A stretch of DNA of 33,360 bases from DASWID01 sp049682815. Lineage in GTDB: Bacteria; Desulfobacterota_D; UBA1144; Nemesobacterales; CSP1-2. The stretch is taken from assembly GCA_049682815.1 (NCBI GenBank), contig JBAUII010000114.1, forward strand, positions 1 through 33,360. The letters run 5' to 3'. Below are positions 1-7,932 of the stretch, piece after piece. The notes below the pieces were generated by a model, which searched no databases, was not told the DNA's origin, and saw nothing but the letters and a program-made list of their open reading frames with translations. Position 1 is the stretch's first letter; each line of letters starts with the position of its first letter. The translations under genes and the position numbers were made by a program.

Positions 1-291
1 ACCTTTTGGTCGTCGTTTTTGGAGGACTGGGGTTCTCCACTACATCTATGTGATAGTACTTATGTACCGTTTATACCCACCAGCAAGACTGGTGGGCTAC
101 CCTTGTGTGGAGGACGGGTACTGGTGGGCTACCCATATGGGGAGTACAGGAACTTTTGACCCATCCCTAGACTAGAGAGAAACGTCTCATTCTAAGCTGT
201 TACGAGCTTTTTCTACAATAGGTACGGGAAAGTCTCAGACCCCGAAAATTTTTATAAAGTGGTATCCTCGGGAGCTATGGGGGGTTGATTC
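1..291. other. Gene-poor left edge, downstream of atpC
   Basis: No convincing gene is seen. Besides the repeat at 76-134 there is a weak hairpin with stem TGGAGGA/TTCTCCA at about 20-39 (one G-T pair). A plus-strand frame is open from base 1 to a stop at 157-159 (52 codons, no visible start). It could be the tail of a gene entering from the left, but its composition follows the repeat and it matches nothing I know. No T-rich terminator for the atp operon is obvious. Confidence 0.4.
76..134. repeat. Short palindromic and direct repeat in intergenic DNA
   Basis: A perfect 8-bp stem (CCCACCAG / CTGGTGGG, 76-83 and 89-96, loop of 5) is followed by a 15-bp direct repeat, ACTGGTGGGCTACCC, at 88-102 and again at 120-134. 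The second copy also forms GGGTA/TACCC (116-120 with 130-134). The repeat lies downstream of the atp operon. The pattern looks like a dispersed intergenic palindromic element rather than a terminator, because no T-run follows on either strand. Family membership cannot be judged from one window. Confidence 0.55.
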
Positions 292-696
292 TTAGGCTCT
301 CTTGACGTTTGCCTTCACCTCTGCCAACTTCAGCCTTCTTTCTATCTCCTTGAATTCCTTATTGCCACCACCAAAGTCTTTGAGTTCCTCCAAAATGGAT
401 TCGGCTTCTCTTCTTGCCGCCACGGGGTCGATTTCTTCGGATTTTAAGACACTATCTGTTAACACATTGACCCTATCGTCTGATACCTCAGCTATTCCAC
501 TGTCAATGATCATTGATGTTCCCACTCCATTAATTTTGTAGGTAAGTTCACCCGGCATCAGTGTGGTTATAAAAGGAACGTGTCCTGGGAGTACCCCGAA
601 CTCTCCCGAATCACCAGGGGCAACAACCTCATCTACCTCTTCATCTATTACCAGCTTTGAAGGGGTGATCACCCTGAGATTTAGTGTGTCTGCCAA
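292..696 (-). CDS. atpC: F1 ATP synthase epsilon subunit
   Basis: This is the epsilon subunit of the F1 central stalk, which connects gamma to the c-ring and can inhibit ATP hydrolysis. The 134-residue length is normal. The N-terminal beta-sandwich is visible from about residue 5 to 85, with the family pattern GEFGVLPGHVPFITTLMPGEL near 31-51. A C-terminal helical hairpin is rich in Glu, Lys and Ala. The start is a TTG (694-696) with a GAGGG ribosome site about 9 nt upstream, and no ATG fits. It is the last gene of the operon but is separated from atpD by 145 nt, unlike the other tightly packed subunit genes. Confidence 0.95.
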   Translation of the reverse strand: MADTLNLRVITPSKLVIDEEVDEVVAPGDSGEFGVLPGHVPFITTLMPGELTYKINGVGTSMIIDSGIAEVSDDRVNVLTDSVLKSEEIDPVAARREAESILEELKDFGGGNKEFKEIERRLKLAEVKANVKRA

Positions 697-841
697 TTTA
701 AATATCCCTCTTTAAACTCAGACAGTCAGTAAGGATAGACATGTGTACATAATAGCCATTACCGAATTCATTAGTCAGGTATGGTTATTTCTTTAAAATC
801 TGTATCTCCGGTAACTGTGTCTGGGAATCATAACTTTTGAA

Positions 842-2266
842 TTATCCTGAAAACAACTCCTTGGCCTTTACTTTTACCTCTTCTAGATTGCCCACCATAT
901 AGAAGGCCTGCTCGGGTACTTCATCCATATTTCCAGAGATAACTTCTTTGAATGCCTGTATCGTCTCATTGATTGGTACGTACTTCCCAGGTGTACCAGT
1001 GAATTGCTCAGCTACATTGAACGGCTGAGAGAGCAATCTCTGAATTTTTCTCGCTCGCGCAACTATTAGCTTATCGTCTTCAGAAAGTTCATCCATACCT
1101 AGAATCGCTATTATCTCCTGCAATTGTTTGTATCGCTGTAACACTTCCTGTACTTCTCGGGCTACGTCGTAATGCTCCTGACCGACGACCCGGGGATCCA
1201 GTATTCGTGATGTTGAATCAAGTGGATCGACGGCAGGGTAGATTCCAAGCTCTGCGAGTTGACGAGAGAGTACAATGGTACCGTCAAGGTGAGCAAATGT
1301 AGTCGCGGGGGCCGGGTCGGTAAGGTCGTCAGCAGGTACGTAAATTGCTTGCACCGATGTTATAGATCCCTTTATGGTTGATGTGATTCTCTCTTGAAGC
1401 TCTCCGAGGTCAGTTGCCAATGTTGGTTGGTAGCCGACAGCCGATGGAATTCTTCCGAGCAGTGCCGAAACCTCTGAACCCGCCTGTGTAAACCTGAATA
1501 TATTGTCAATAAATAGAAGCACGTCCTGTCCCTGCTCGTCTCTGAAGTACTCTGCTAGGGTGAGAGCCGTCAGGCCGACTCTTGCCCTTGCCCCAGGGGG
1601 TTCATTCATCTGACCGAAGACCATCCCGGTGTTTCCTATTACTCCGGACTCCTTCATCTCTACCCATAGATCGTTTCCCTCACGGGTTCTTTCGCCTACC
1701 CCCCCAAATACAGAGACACCTCCATATTCTTTTCCAACATTGTGAATCAATTCCATCAACAGTACCGTCTTGCCGACGCCAGCACCACCAAATAGTCCAA
1801 TCTTGCCTCCCTTGAGGAATGGTGCTAGCAGGTCGATTACCTTAATTCCGGTCTCAAACAGGTCGAGTTTTGTACTCTGCTCGACAAACTCTGGTGCGGG
1901 TCGATGGATTGGCCAGCGCTCGCTCGTTTCAATCGGACCCGCCTCGTCGATTGGCTCGCCGACAACATTCATGAGCCTTCCCAGCGCTTCTTTACCCACC
2001 GGAATTGTAATGTCTTTACCCGTATTTAGCGCATCTTCACCTCTTTTGATACCTTCAGTGGAATCCATCGCTATGCATCGCACTCGCTTTCCCCCAAGCT
2101 GTTGGGCAACCTCAAGGACTAAATTCCACTTCTGGTCATTCAGCAGTGGGTTTGTGAGTTTTATTGCGGTGTAGATTAGAGGTAATTCCCCTTCCTTAAA
2201 TTCAATATCAACAACGGGTCCCATGATTTGAACGACCTTTCCAAAGTTATTCCCGCTTGCTTCCAT
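842..2266 (-). CDS. atpD: F1 ATP synthase beta subunit (catalytic)
   Basis: This is the catalytic beta subunit of F1, where ADP and phosphate are joined. Its 474 residues match the family. The Walker A loop GGAGVGKT is at 160-167, the catalytic Glu lies in GERTREGND at about 192, and the Walker B strand VLLFIDNIFRF follows. The C-terminal region contains the DELSEDD segment equivalent to the DELSEED torque loop. Only one base separates it from atpG upstream, so co-transcription and coupled translation are likely. Confidence 0.98.
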   Translation of the reverse strand: MEASGNNFGKVVQIMGPVVDIEFKEGELPLIYTAIKLTNPLLNDQKWNLVLEVAQQLGGKRVRCIAMDSTEGIKRGEDALNTGKDITIPVGKEALGRLMNVVGEPIDEAGPIETSERWPIHRPAPEFVEQSTKLDLFETGIKVIDLLAPFLKGGKIGLFGGAGVGKTVLLMELIHNVGKEYGGVSVFGGVGERTREGNDLWVEMKESGVIGNTGMVFGQMNEPPGARARVGLTALTLAEYFRDEQGQDVLLFIDNIFRFTQAGSEVSALLGRIPSAVGYQPTLATDLGELQERITSTIKGSITSVQAIYVPADDLTDPAPATTFAHLDGTIVLSRQLAELGIYPAVDPLDSTSRILDPRVVGQEHYDVAREVQEVLQRYKQLQEIIAILGMDELSEDDKLIVARARKIQRLLSQPFNVAEQFTGTPGKYVPINETIQAFKEVISGNMDEVPEQAFYMVGNLEEVKVKAKELFSG

Positions 2267-2267
2267 T

Positions 2268-3149
2268 CTATTCCGAACCTCCTTTACTTAATGCTTCGGT
2301 GCCGTTTACAATGTCCATAAGCTCTTTTGTAATTTGAGCTTGTCTTGTTTTATTAAACAAAAGGGTAAGCTTTCTTATGACTTCATCTGCATTGCTTGTT
2401 GCGTTTTCCATTGCGGTCATTCGAGCGGCATGCTCACTTGTGATTGATTCATGCATAGCCCTTTCCACACTGACCTCGAGGTACTTGGGCAGGAAATAAT
2501 CCAGAACCCCCTTTTTCGTAGGTTCATATAAATAATCTATGGGCTTTGAACCCGAGTCTATTTGTTCGGGTTCGATTGGTAAGAGTTTATTGAAGGTAAT
2601 GACTTGTGAAATGGCCGATCTAAAGTAGTTAAATATGAGTATAACCTCATCGCTCTCCCCCTTAATAAACTCTTTGGTCAATTCAGCAGAAATTTCCTTC
2701 GAAATCGAGAGAAAATTCTTCTCACCAATTCCTATAAAGCTCTTTGAAACAGGATATTCCCTCTTTCGTAAATGATCTCTGCCTCTCCTACCAAGAAAAC
2801 TGAAGATCACGCGATCGTAAGCCTTAGCGTCTGTTACCAAATATGTATCGAGTTTTCTAATAATATTGCTGTTAAAACTACCACAGAGCCCCCTGTCTGA
2901 TGTCATAAACACAAGATGAAGCTTTTTTCGTTCATCTGGCCTTCTCAATAATGGATGGGAGTCCGGTTCGGTTCTACTAGCCAGACTCATTGCGATTTCT
3001 CGGAAAGCCTCTGAGTATGGACGATATGAAAGGAGTAGATTCTGTGCCCTCTGTAGCTTGACGGCGGATATAAGCTTCATCACGCTCATTATCCTCCGTG
3101 TCCCCTTGACGCTACTGATTTTTGTCCTTATCTGTTTTAAGCTAGGCAT
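2268..3149 (-). CDS. atpG: F1 ATP synthase gamma subunit
   Basis: This is the rotating central shaft of F1. The 293 residues start with MPSLKQIRTKISSVKGTRRI, the conserved N-terminal helix that enters the alpha3beta3 hexamer. SDRGLCGSFN at about 84-93 is the family core motif. The C-terminal helix ends with ENATSNADEVIRKLTLLFNK and ARQ-type residues that contact beta. It lies 47 nt after atpA and 1 nt before atpD. Nothing is unusual. Confidence 0.97.
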   Translation of the reverse strand: MPSLKQIRTKISSVKGTRRIMSVMKLISAVKLQRAQNLLLSYRPYSEAFREIAMSLASRTEPDSHPLLRRPDERKKLHLVFMTSDRGLCGSFNSNIIRKLDTYLVTDAKAYDRVIFSFLGRRGRDHLRKREYPVSKSFIGIGEKNFLSISKEISAELTKEFIKGESDEVILIFNYFRSAISQVITFNKLLPIEPEQIDSGSKPIDYLYEPTKKGVLDYFLPKYLEVSVERAMHESITSEHAARMTAMENATSNADEVIRKLTLLFNKTRQAQITKELMDIVNGTEALSKGGSE

Positions 3150-3196
3150 TGAAATTTATTTATTTTCGAGAACGAATGAAAAATCCTCCCAGAACA

Positions 3197-4714
3197 CTAT
3201 TTAAATTCTCCTAGTTGATCTCTTAATTGCTGTAGTGCCTTTTTGATCTTATCCGCGAGATCATCGTTAATTTCCTTCGTTTTCTTTATCGCTTCCAGGA
3301 TGTCTTTGTGTTTTGTTTCCATGAATATGTACAGCTCCTTTTCATAATCCTTAACCTTTTCCACAGGGTAATCGTCAACAAAACCATTAGTTACCGCATA
3401 AATAATCAGTATCTGTTTTTCGACCGGCAAAGGATCATACTGACCTTGCTTTAAAGCCTCTACAAGCCTGCTACCGCGTGCAAGTTGAGCTTGTGTAACT
3501 TTGTCAAGATCGGATGCGAACTGAGAGAATGCTTCCACCTCCCTGAATTGGGCGAGCTCTAATCTCAGGGTTCCAGCAACACGTTTCATTGCGCGAATTT
3601 GAGCTGACCCCCCTACACGCGAGACAGAGAGTCCCACATTGATAGCCGGTCGAACACCTGAATAGAACAGATCACTCTCAAGGTATATCTGTCCGTCGGT
3701 AATTGATATTACATTTGTTGGAATGTAGGCGGAAACGTCTCCGGCCTGAGTCTCGATTACTGGAAGAGCAGTGAGAGAACCCCCTCCATTTTCATTTCTC
3801 ATTTTTGCGGCCCGTTCAAGCAGCCTTGAATGAAGATAAAAAACATCACCCGGGTAAGCCTCTCTACCAGGTGGTCGTCTCAGAAGAAGCGAGAGCTGAC
3901 GGTAAGCCCATGCATGTTTAGTCAGATCGTCGTAAATTACCAGCGCATGCTTTCCATTGTCGCGGAAGTGTTCTCCAAGGGCGCAGCCTGTATATGGTGC
4001 GATGAACTGAAATGGTGCTGGGTCGCTTGCTGTCGCTGCAACTACGGTTGTATACTCCATAGCGCCGTGTTCCTTTAATTTGTCCACAACCTGGGCAACG
4101 GTTGACTGTTTTTGTCCAATCGCGACATAAATGCAATAAACATCCTCGTCCTTTTGGTTAATTATGGTATCTACGGCAATGGCTGTTTTTCCGGTTTGCC
4201 GGTCTCCAAGTATTAATTCTCTCTGGCCTCTGCCTATAGGGATCATTGAATCAATTGCTTTGAGACCCGTTTGCAATGGCTCGCGGACAGACTGTCGATA
4301 GACGACACCCGGGGCTTTCAGTTCTACGTGTCTATTCTCTTCAGATTGGATCTCTCCTTTTCCATCTATTGGCTGACCGAGGGCATTTACGACTCTACCC
4401 TTCATATCTTCACCTACCGGAACGTCGGCAACTCTACCAGTACGCCTTACAATTTGACCTTCACTAACTTCAGTATCCTCTCCAAAAATAGCTATACCGA
4501 CATTGTCTTCTTCGAGGTTTAATACAAGACCCATCATCCCACTTTGGAATTCCACTAGTTCTCCGGCCATGGCCTGATCAAGCCCGTAGGCTCGGGCTAT
4601 GCCATCACCTACGGAAATTATGGTTCCCACTTCGGATGTTTCTATTCTCTTCTCATACCCCTTCAACCTGTTTCTTAATATTTCCCCAATGTCTTCTATC
4701 CTTAATTCTTCCAT
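3197..4714 (-). CDS. atpA: F1 ATP synthase alpha subunit
   Basis: This is the non-catalytic nucleotide-binding alpha subunit of F1. The length of 505 residues is typical. Walker A GDRQTGKT is at 170-177, and the signature PAINVGLSVSRVGGSAQ, which carries the arginine finger region, lies near 363-379. The ATG has a clear AAGGAG ribosome site 8-10 nt upstream. It sits between atpH (29 nt upstream) and atpG. Confidence 0.98.
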   Translation of the reverse strand: MEELRIEDIGEILRNRLKGYEKRIETSEVGTIISVGDGIARAYGLDQAMAGELVEFQSGMMGLVLNLEEDNVGIAIFGEDTEVSEGQIVRRTGRVADVPVGEDMKGRVVNALGQPIDGKGEIQSEENRHVELKAPGVVYRQSVREPLQTGLKAIDSMIPIGRGQRELILGDRQTGKTAIAVDTIINQKDEDVYCIYVAIGQKQSTVAQVVDKLKEHGAMEYTTVVAATASDPAPFQFIAPYTGCALGEHFRDNGKHALVIYDDLTKHAWAYRQLSLLLRRPPGREAYPGDVFYLHSRLLERAAKMRNENGGGSLTALPVIETQAGDVSAYIPTNVISITDGQIYLESDLFYSGVRPAINVGLSVSRVGGSAQIRAMKRVAGTLRLELAQFREVEAFSQFASDLDKVTQAQLARGSRLVEALKQGQYDPLPVEKQILIIYAVTNGFVDDYPVEKVKDYEKELYIFMETKHKDILEAIKKTKEINDDLADKIKKALQQLRDQLGEFK

Positions 4715-4743
4715 CTCTTTTGCTCCTTAAAGATTAAAGATCC

Positions 4744-5286
4744 TTACGGTAGTGTTAGGACTTCTCGTATCCTCTGTAGTTGGGTCTTAATGCTACCATC
4801 AAACACCCTATCTTCAACCTTTACAATAATCCCACCTATTATGGTGGGATCGATTTTGACCTCTATTTCGACCTCATCGCCGGTTAGCTTCTCCAAACCT
4901 TCTGTGATTTTTTTTAAATCCGAATCTGATGGATTTTCCCCAAACGTTATTTCAGCTCGGCTTGTCCCGGAGGCCTTCCTAAGTCTTCTTGCGATTGACT
5001 GTTTTGATTTCAAAAGTGTTTTGAATTTATCTACCTCGATAGCCAGACTTACAAAATTCGTGACGAGTTTGTCGAGTCCGGCCTTATCACCGAGATCATT
5101 TATAATTGCAATTCTTTCTGAAGTCTCATAAGCTGAACTCCCTAAGATCTTTTTTAGCGTCTCGTCGGCAGTTATTAGATTATAAAATGATACCATGTCA
5201 TTTTTCACCTTTTTGATCTTGTTCTCTCCCTCTGCCGTCTCAATCAATGCCTCGACTAGATCCCTTAATGTTGCGACTGATGCCAT
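4744..5286 (-). CDS. atpH: ATP synthase delta subunit (OSCP)
   Basis: The delta subunit sits on top of F1 and binds the b-type peripheral stalk. The 180 residues give an N-terminal helical domain and a C-terminal part ending in the diagnostic IDPTIIGGIIVKVEDRVFDGSIKTQL pattern (about 146-171). The start overlaps the end of atpF by 22 bp (ATG within the last codons of atpF), which suggests translational coupling. Sequence is diverged in the N-terminal half, as is normal for this family. Confidence 0.95.
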   Translation of the reverse strand: MASVATLRDLVEALIETAEGENKIKKVKNDMVSFYNLITADETLKKILGSSAYETSERIAIINDLGDKAGLDKLVTNFVSLAIEVDKFKTLLKSKQSIARRLRKASGTSRAEITFGENPSDSDLKKITEGLEKLTGDEVEIEVKIDPTIIGGIIVKVEDRVFDGSIKTQLQRIREVLTLP

Positions 5287-5819
5287 TTTTCTTCGTCCAT
5301 CCTCTTTACAAAATTTTCGATCATTTTATTCTTGTCTGAAGGGCTTAGGTGTTGTTTTATCAAGTCCTCCGCAATATCAAGGGCTAGTGTAATCGCTTCG
5401 GATTGAATCGCACGTCGTGCCCTGGCAGATTCGAGCTCTATGGATTCTCTCGCTTCTGCCCTGATCTTCTCAGATGCTATCTCCGCCTGCTTTAATATTT
5501 CTTTCCTCTCGACTTCCCCTTGTTCTTGAATCGATTCTTTTAATGATTTAATTTCTGCATCCAAATGCTTTAATTTATCTTCGTATTCGGCATGAATCTT
5601 TTTTGCCTCCGCAATCGCCTTTTGTGCATCATCGATTTCATTTCCTATGATGCCTCTTCGCTCAATAAGGAAATTCTTTATGGGTTGTTTAAGGTAATGA
5701 ATAAGGACTAAAAGTAAAATGGTTAGGTTGACTGCTTGATAAGTCACATCCCTCCAATTAAATGTATGCCCTTCATCAGTTGCAGCCATAATTATTAGAT
5801 TAAGTAAGTCAATGTCCAT
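5265..5819 (-). CDS. atpF: ATP synthase b subunit (peripheral stalk)
   Basis: This is a membrane-anchored stator subunit linking the a subunit to delta. Of its 184 residues, one hydrophobic segment lies at about 27-43 (VNLTILLLVLIHYL), followed by the conserved KQPIKNFLIERR and a long charged coiled coil rich in Glu, Lys, Ala and Ile. The gene starts 5 nt after the preceding b-type gene. Two b-like genes in tandem mean the peripheral stalk is probably a b/b' heterodimer. Which of the two should be called b or b' cannot be settled from sequence alone. Confidence 0.9.
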   Translation of the reverse strand: MDIDLLNLIIMAATDEGHTFNWRDVTYQAVNLTILLLVLIHYLKQPIKNFLIERRGIIGNEIDDAQKAIAEAKKIHAEYEDKLKHLDAEIKSLKESIQEQGEVERKEILKQAEIASEKIRAEARESIELESARARRAIQSEAITLALDIAEDLIKQHLSPSDKNKMIENFVKRMDEEKWHQSQH

Positions 5820-5824
5820 AAAAT

Positions 5825-6331
5825 TTATAGCTCCTTTTCCAGGATTCGTGAGGCCATGTTCCTCCCCAGGGATCTTATCTCAGGTTCAATGCTCTTTTCC
5901 TTCTCTAACTTTTCCGATTCTAGCTTATTCTTTGCTTCGTTTAGCAGCGTTTGAGCTTGATCCCTTGCCTTCTTTATAATTTCATCTGCTGCTTTATTGG
6001 CATCATTCCTGATTTTGTTCCTTTCCTCCGAGGCTTCTGACCTTGCCTCATCTAGCTTAGCGTTATATTCGTCTATTATCTGGTCTATTCTTTGTCTCAG
6101 CTCATTTGCCTCTTTGATGGCCCCGGTAGTTAGTTGTTCTCTTTTATCAACGAGCTGAAAAAGCGGCTTGAATAGAATAGAGTTCAAAATGAAAATGGCT
6201 GCTACAAAGATAACTATTTGAAATATAACGATTTTGTCAATTTTCAGTATATCCTCGGCTGCGATTGCATCTGTGTAAGTAATCTGGAATACGATAGAAA
6301 TTACGAATATAATCAATTTAATCTTTTTCAA
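5825..6331 (-). CDS. ATP synthase b' subunit (second stalk subunit)
   Basis: This is a second b-type stator subunit. I choose a TTG start at 6329-6331 (168 residues) because GAGGAT lies 6-7 nt upstream, because it falls 11 nt after the antiporter stop, and because it gives a plausible hydrophobic N-terminus, MKKIKLIIFVISIVFQITYT, followed by AIAAED, which looks like a signal peptide. A longer ATG start at 6418 would overlap the antiporter gene by 77 bp and put a basic tail before that segment. A membrane span follows at about 35-57, then the conserved LFKPLFQLVDKRE and a coiled coil. Related b subunits of deltaproteobacteria also have signal-like N-termini. Confidence 0.85.
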   Translation of the reverse strand: MKKIKLIIFVISIVFQITYTDAIAAEDILKIDKIVIFQIVIFVAAIFILNSILFKPLFQLVDKREQLTTGAIKEANELRQRIDQIIDEYNAKLDEARSEASEERNKIRNDANKAADEIIKKARDQAQTLLNEAKNKLESEKLEKEKSIEPEIRSLGRNMASRILEKEL

Positions 6332-6341
6332 TTTGTAATCC

Positions 6342-7628
6342 TCATAGAGTATTTGGATTAGCTTTCTGAGATAGCTCTTCCTTCCCAGAGAATGCGATTT
6401 TAAGGAGCGGAGGAGCAATAAAAGTTGTGAGCATAACCATTACTGTGACCGCGGAAAACAGCCTTGTATCGAAAACACCTGATACAAGACCCATCTGAGC
6501 AAAAATGAGTCCAACCTCTCCCCTGGGAATCATGCCAATTCCTATTACACTCCTTTTTATGCCTCTCTTGAACACGGTCCAACCGCTTACGAATTTCCCA
6601 AGTACTGCCACTGTGAATAGTACCAGCGCAATCAATAAAATCGGTAGATTTGCTTTAACAAATGGATTAAAAATGCGAACATCTACAGCCGCGCCAACCA
6701 TAATGAAGAAAATAGGAGTGAAGACGTCGGAAACAGGTTTCAGGCGATCTTCAATGGTTTTGAACTGGTTTGTTTTTGCAAGAACCAATCCCGCTGCGAA
6801 TGCCCCTACGATAGGAGCAAGTCCTACCAGGCTGGCCAAAACTGCAAATATAAAGGCGAAGGAAAGCGCACTTAACAGGAGTACTCCGCGAACCTGCATC
6901 TTTTCTATTAGATCAAATAGCTTACCCGAAGCTAGATTGCCGATTAATATAGCGATGAAAAGAAACCCAAATGATTTTAGCGTAGCAATAAGAAGTTGAG
7001 CGACAGATATCCCGGTACCTAAGCCTTCTTTGGTAGTTTCAATGAGTCCACTTACGATCCCTAGAATAATCAAGCCGAGAATATCATCGATTACAGCGGC
7101 TCCCAGTATTATACGCGCCTCTTCAGTCTGTAAGCGATTTATATCGGATAGCACCCTCGCGGTGATTCCTACGCTGGTCGCCGTAAGGGTTGCTCCGGCG
7201 GTTATCGCTATGACCGTAGTAAACATTGGATTGATCTCACCAAGAAGTCCAGCTCTTTCGAATGCAAGAACACTTATAAATCCAAGGGCAAAAGGAACTA
7301 CAACTCCCACGATTGCGACCAGGCTTGAGGTTACACCTAATCTGAGTAAATCATTGAGGTCGGTCTCAAGTCCAATTTCAAATAGTAGTATCGCAACTCC
7401 AACTTCTGCAAGAAGGTGAAATGTTATATATCCTGGCTCGCTAGGAATTGAGGGAATAAGTGCTAGGACGCTTCCTCCAATGACTATTCCGGCCATTAAC
7501 TCGCCCAGTACCGCGGGTTGCTTGATCCTTTCTGCTATTTCTCCAAATACCTTAGATGTGACCAGAACAATTGCGAATGCGAGAAGGAACTTCTCCACTG
7601 GAAATGAACCTGCTTCATCTAAGCTCAT
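6342..7628 (-). CDS. CPA2-family cation/proton antiporter
   Basis: This is an inner-membrane Na+/H+ or K+/H+ exchanger of the monovalent cation:proton antiporter-2 group (KefB/NapA-like transport domain). The 428 residues consist almost entirely of hydrophobic segments, about 12 or 13. The ion-binding Asp pair is seen in GAAVIDDILGLI (DD at 181-182), and GLETD, ITAGATLTATSVGI and VGLAPIVGAFAAGL are family patterns. There is no C-terminal RCK/TrkA-N domain. It is the first gene of the transcription unit that continues into the ATP synthase stator and F1 genes with an 11-nt gap, so proton or sodium cycling and ATP synthesis may be co-regulated. The transported cation cannot be read from the sequence. 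Confidence 0.9.
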   Translation of the reverse strand: MSLDEAGSFPVEKFLLAFAIVLVTSKVFGEIAERIKQPAVLGELMAGIVIGGSVLALIPSIPSEPGYITFHLLAEVGVAILLFEIGLETDLNDLLRLGVTSSLVAIVGVVVPFALGFISVLAFERAGLLGEINPMFTTVIAITAGATLTATSVGITARVLSDINRLQTEEARIILGAAVIDDILGLIILGIVSGLIETTKEGLGTGISVAQLLIATLKSFGFLFIAILIGNLASGKLFDLIEKMQVRGVLLLSALSFAFIFAVLASLVGLAPIVGAFAAGLVLAKTNQFKTIEDRLKPVSDVFTPIFFIMVGAAVDVRIFNPFVKANLPILLIALVLFTVAVLGKFVSGWTVFKRGIKRSVIGIGMIPRGEVGLIFAQMGLVSGVFDTRLFSAVTVMVMLTTFIAPPLLKIAFSGKEELSQKANPNTL

Positions 7629-7673
7629 CTGCTATTAATGTAACCTCGGGGTAGTAAATCTAAAAAAGCTAAT

Positions 7674-7702
7674 CTTCTAACATGAAAACAGGTACCTGTC
7701 AA
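7674..7702 (-). promoter_or_regulatory. Sigma70-type promoter candidate for antiporter-atp operon, with palindrome
   Basis: On the minus strand TTGACA (7697-7702) is followed after 17 nt by TAGAAG (7674-7679) with an extended -10 TG. A perfect 12-bp palindrome, ACAGGTACCTGT (7688-7699), fills much of the spacer and overlaps the -35, the expected place for a repressor operator. An extra ACAGGT half-site is near 7740. The antiporter start codon is about 46 nt below the -10. Confidence 0.55.
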
Positions 7703-7901
7703 ACCAAATGATAGGTGAGCGATGGGGTACATGAGCGCATAACAGGTGGTCTCTGACTCAGACATAATCAAAAATAGTTTGACATCAAATACAAACAAAC
7801 TCAGAATATTTTTATCAGAACGGAGACTCCCGTTACCTGCAATAGGTTGAGGAATGCAGGGTATTATTTAAATACTGCTTTTGGAATGGCTCTTAACTCT
7901 A

Positions 7902-7918
7902 GTCTATTAAGAATAGAC
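7902..7918 (-). terminator. Hairpin just downstream of gshA
   Basis: GTCTATT and AATAGAC form a perfect 7-bp stem with a 3-nt loop, starting 15 nt past the gshA stop. No T-run follows on the minus strand, so it is more a 3'-end stabilising hairpin than a classic intrinsic terminator. Confidence 0.3.
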
Positions 7919-7932
7919 AAATGAGAAATAAG

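Larger units (their letters stand above)
7629..7932. other. 304-bp intergenic region between gshA and antiporter
   Basis: No gene is seen. It holds the promoter candidate with its palindrome on the minus strand, a second promoter-like TTGACA-N17-CAGAAT on the plus strand near 7781-7809 that faces no plus-strand gene, an imperfect hairpin around GTATT/AATAC at 7861-7875, and a 7-bp hairpin at 7902-7918. Confidence 0.5.

Noticed and set aside
1..159. Plus-strand frame open at the left edge (52 codons, stop 157-159)
   Set aside because: No start is visible and it is largely made of the palindromic repeat. It could be the tail of a gene that enters from the left, but nothing supports that.
1770..2174. 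Plus-strand frame opposite atpD (and similar frames opposite other genes)
   Set aside because: These are shadows of strongly conserved minus-strand proteins and have no family signature of their own.
5825..6418. Long ATG model of the b' subunit starting at 6418
   Set aside because: It overlaps the antiporter gene by 77 bp and adds a basic tail. The TTG at 6331 has better spacing and ribosome-site support.
7781..7809. Plus-strand promoter-like TTGACA-N17-CAGAAT
   Set aside because: No plus-strand gene lies downstream; it would run antisense into gshA.
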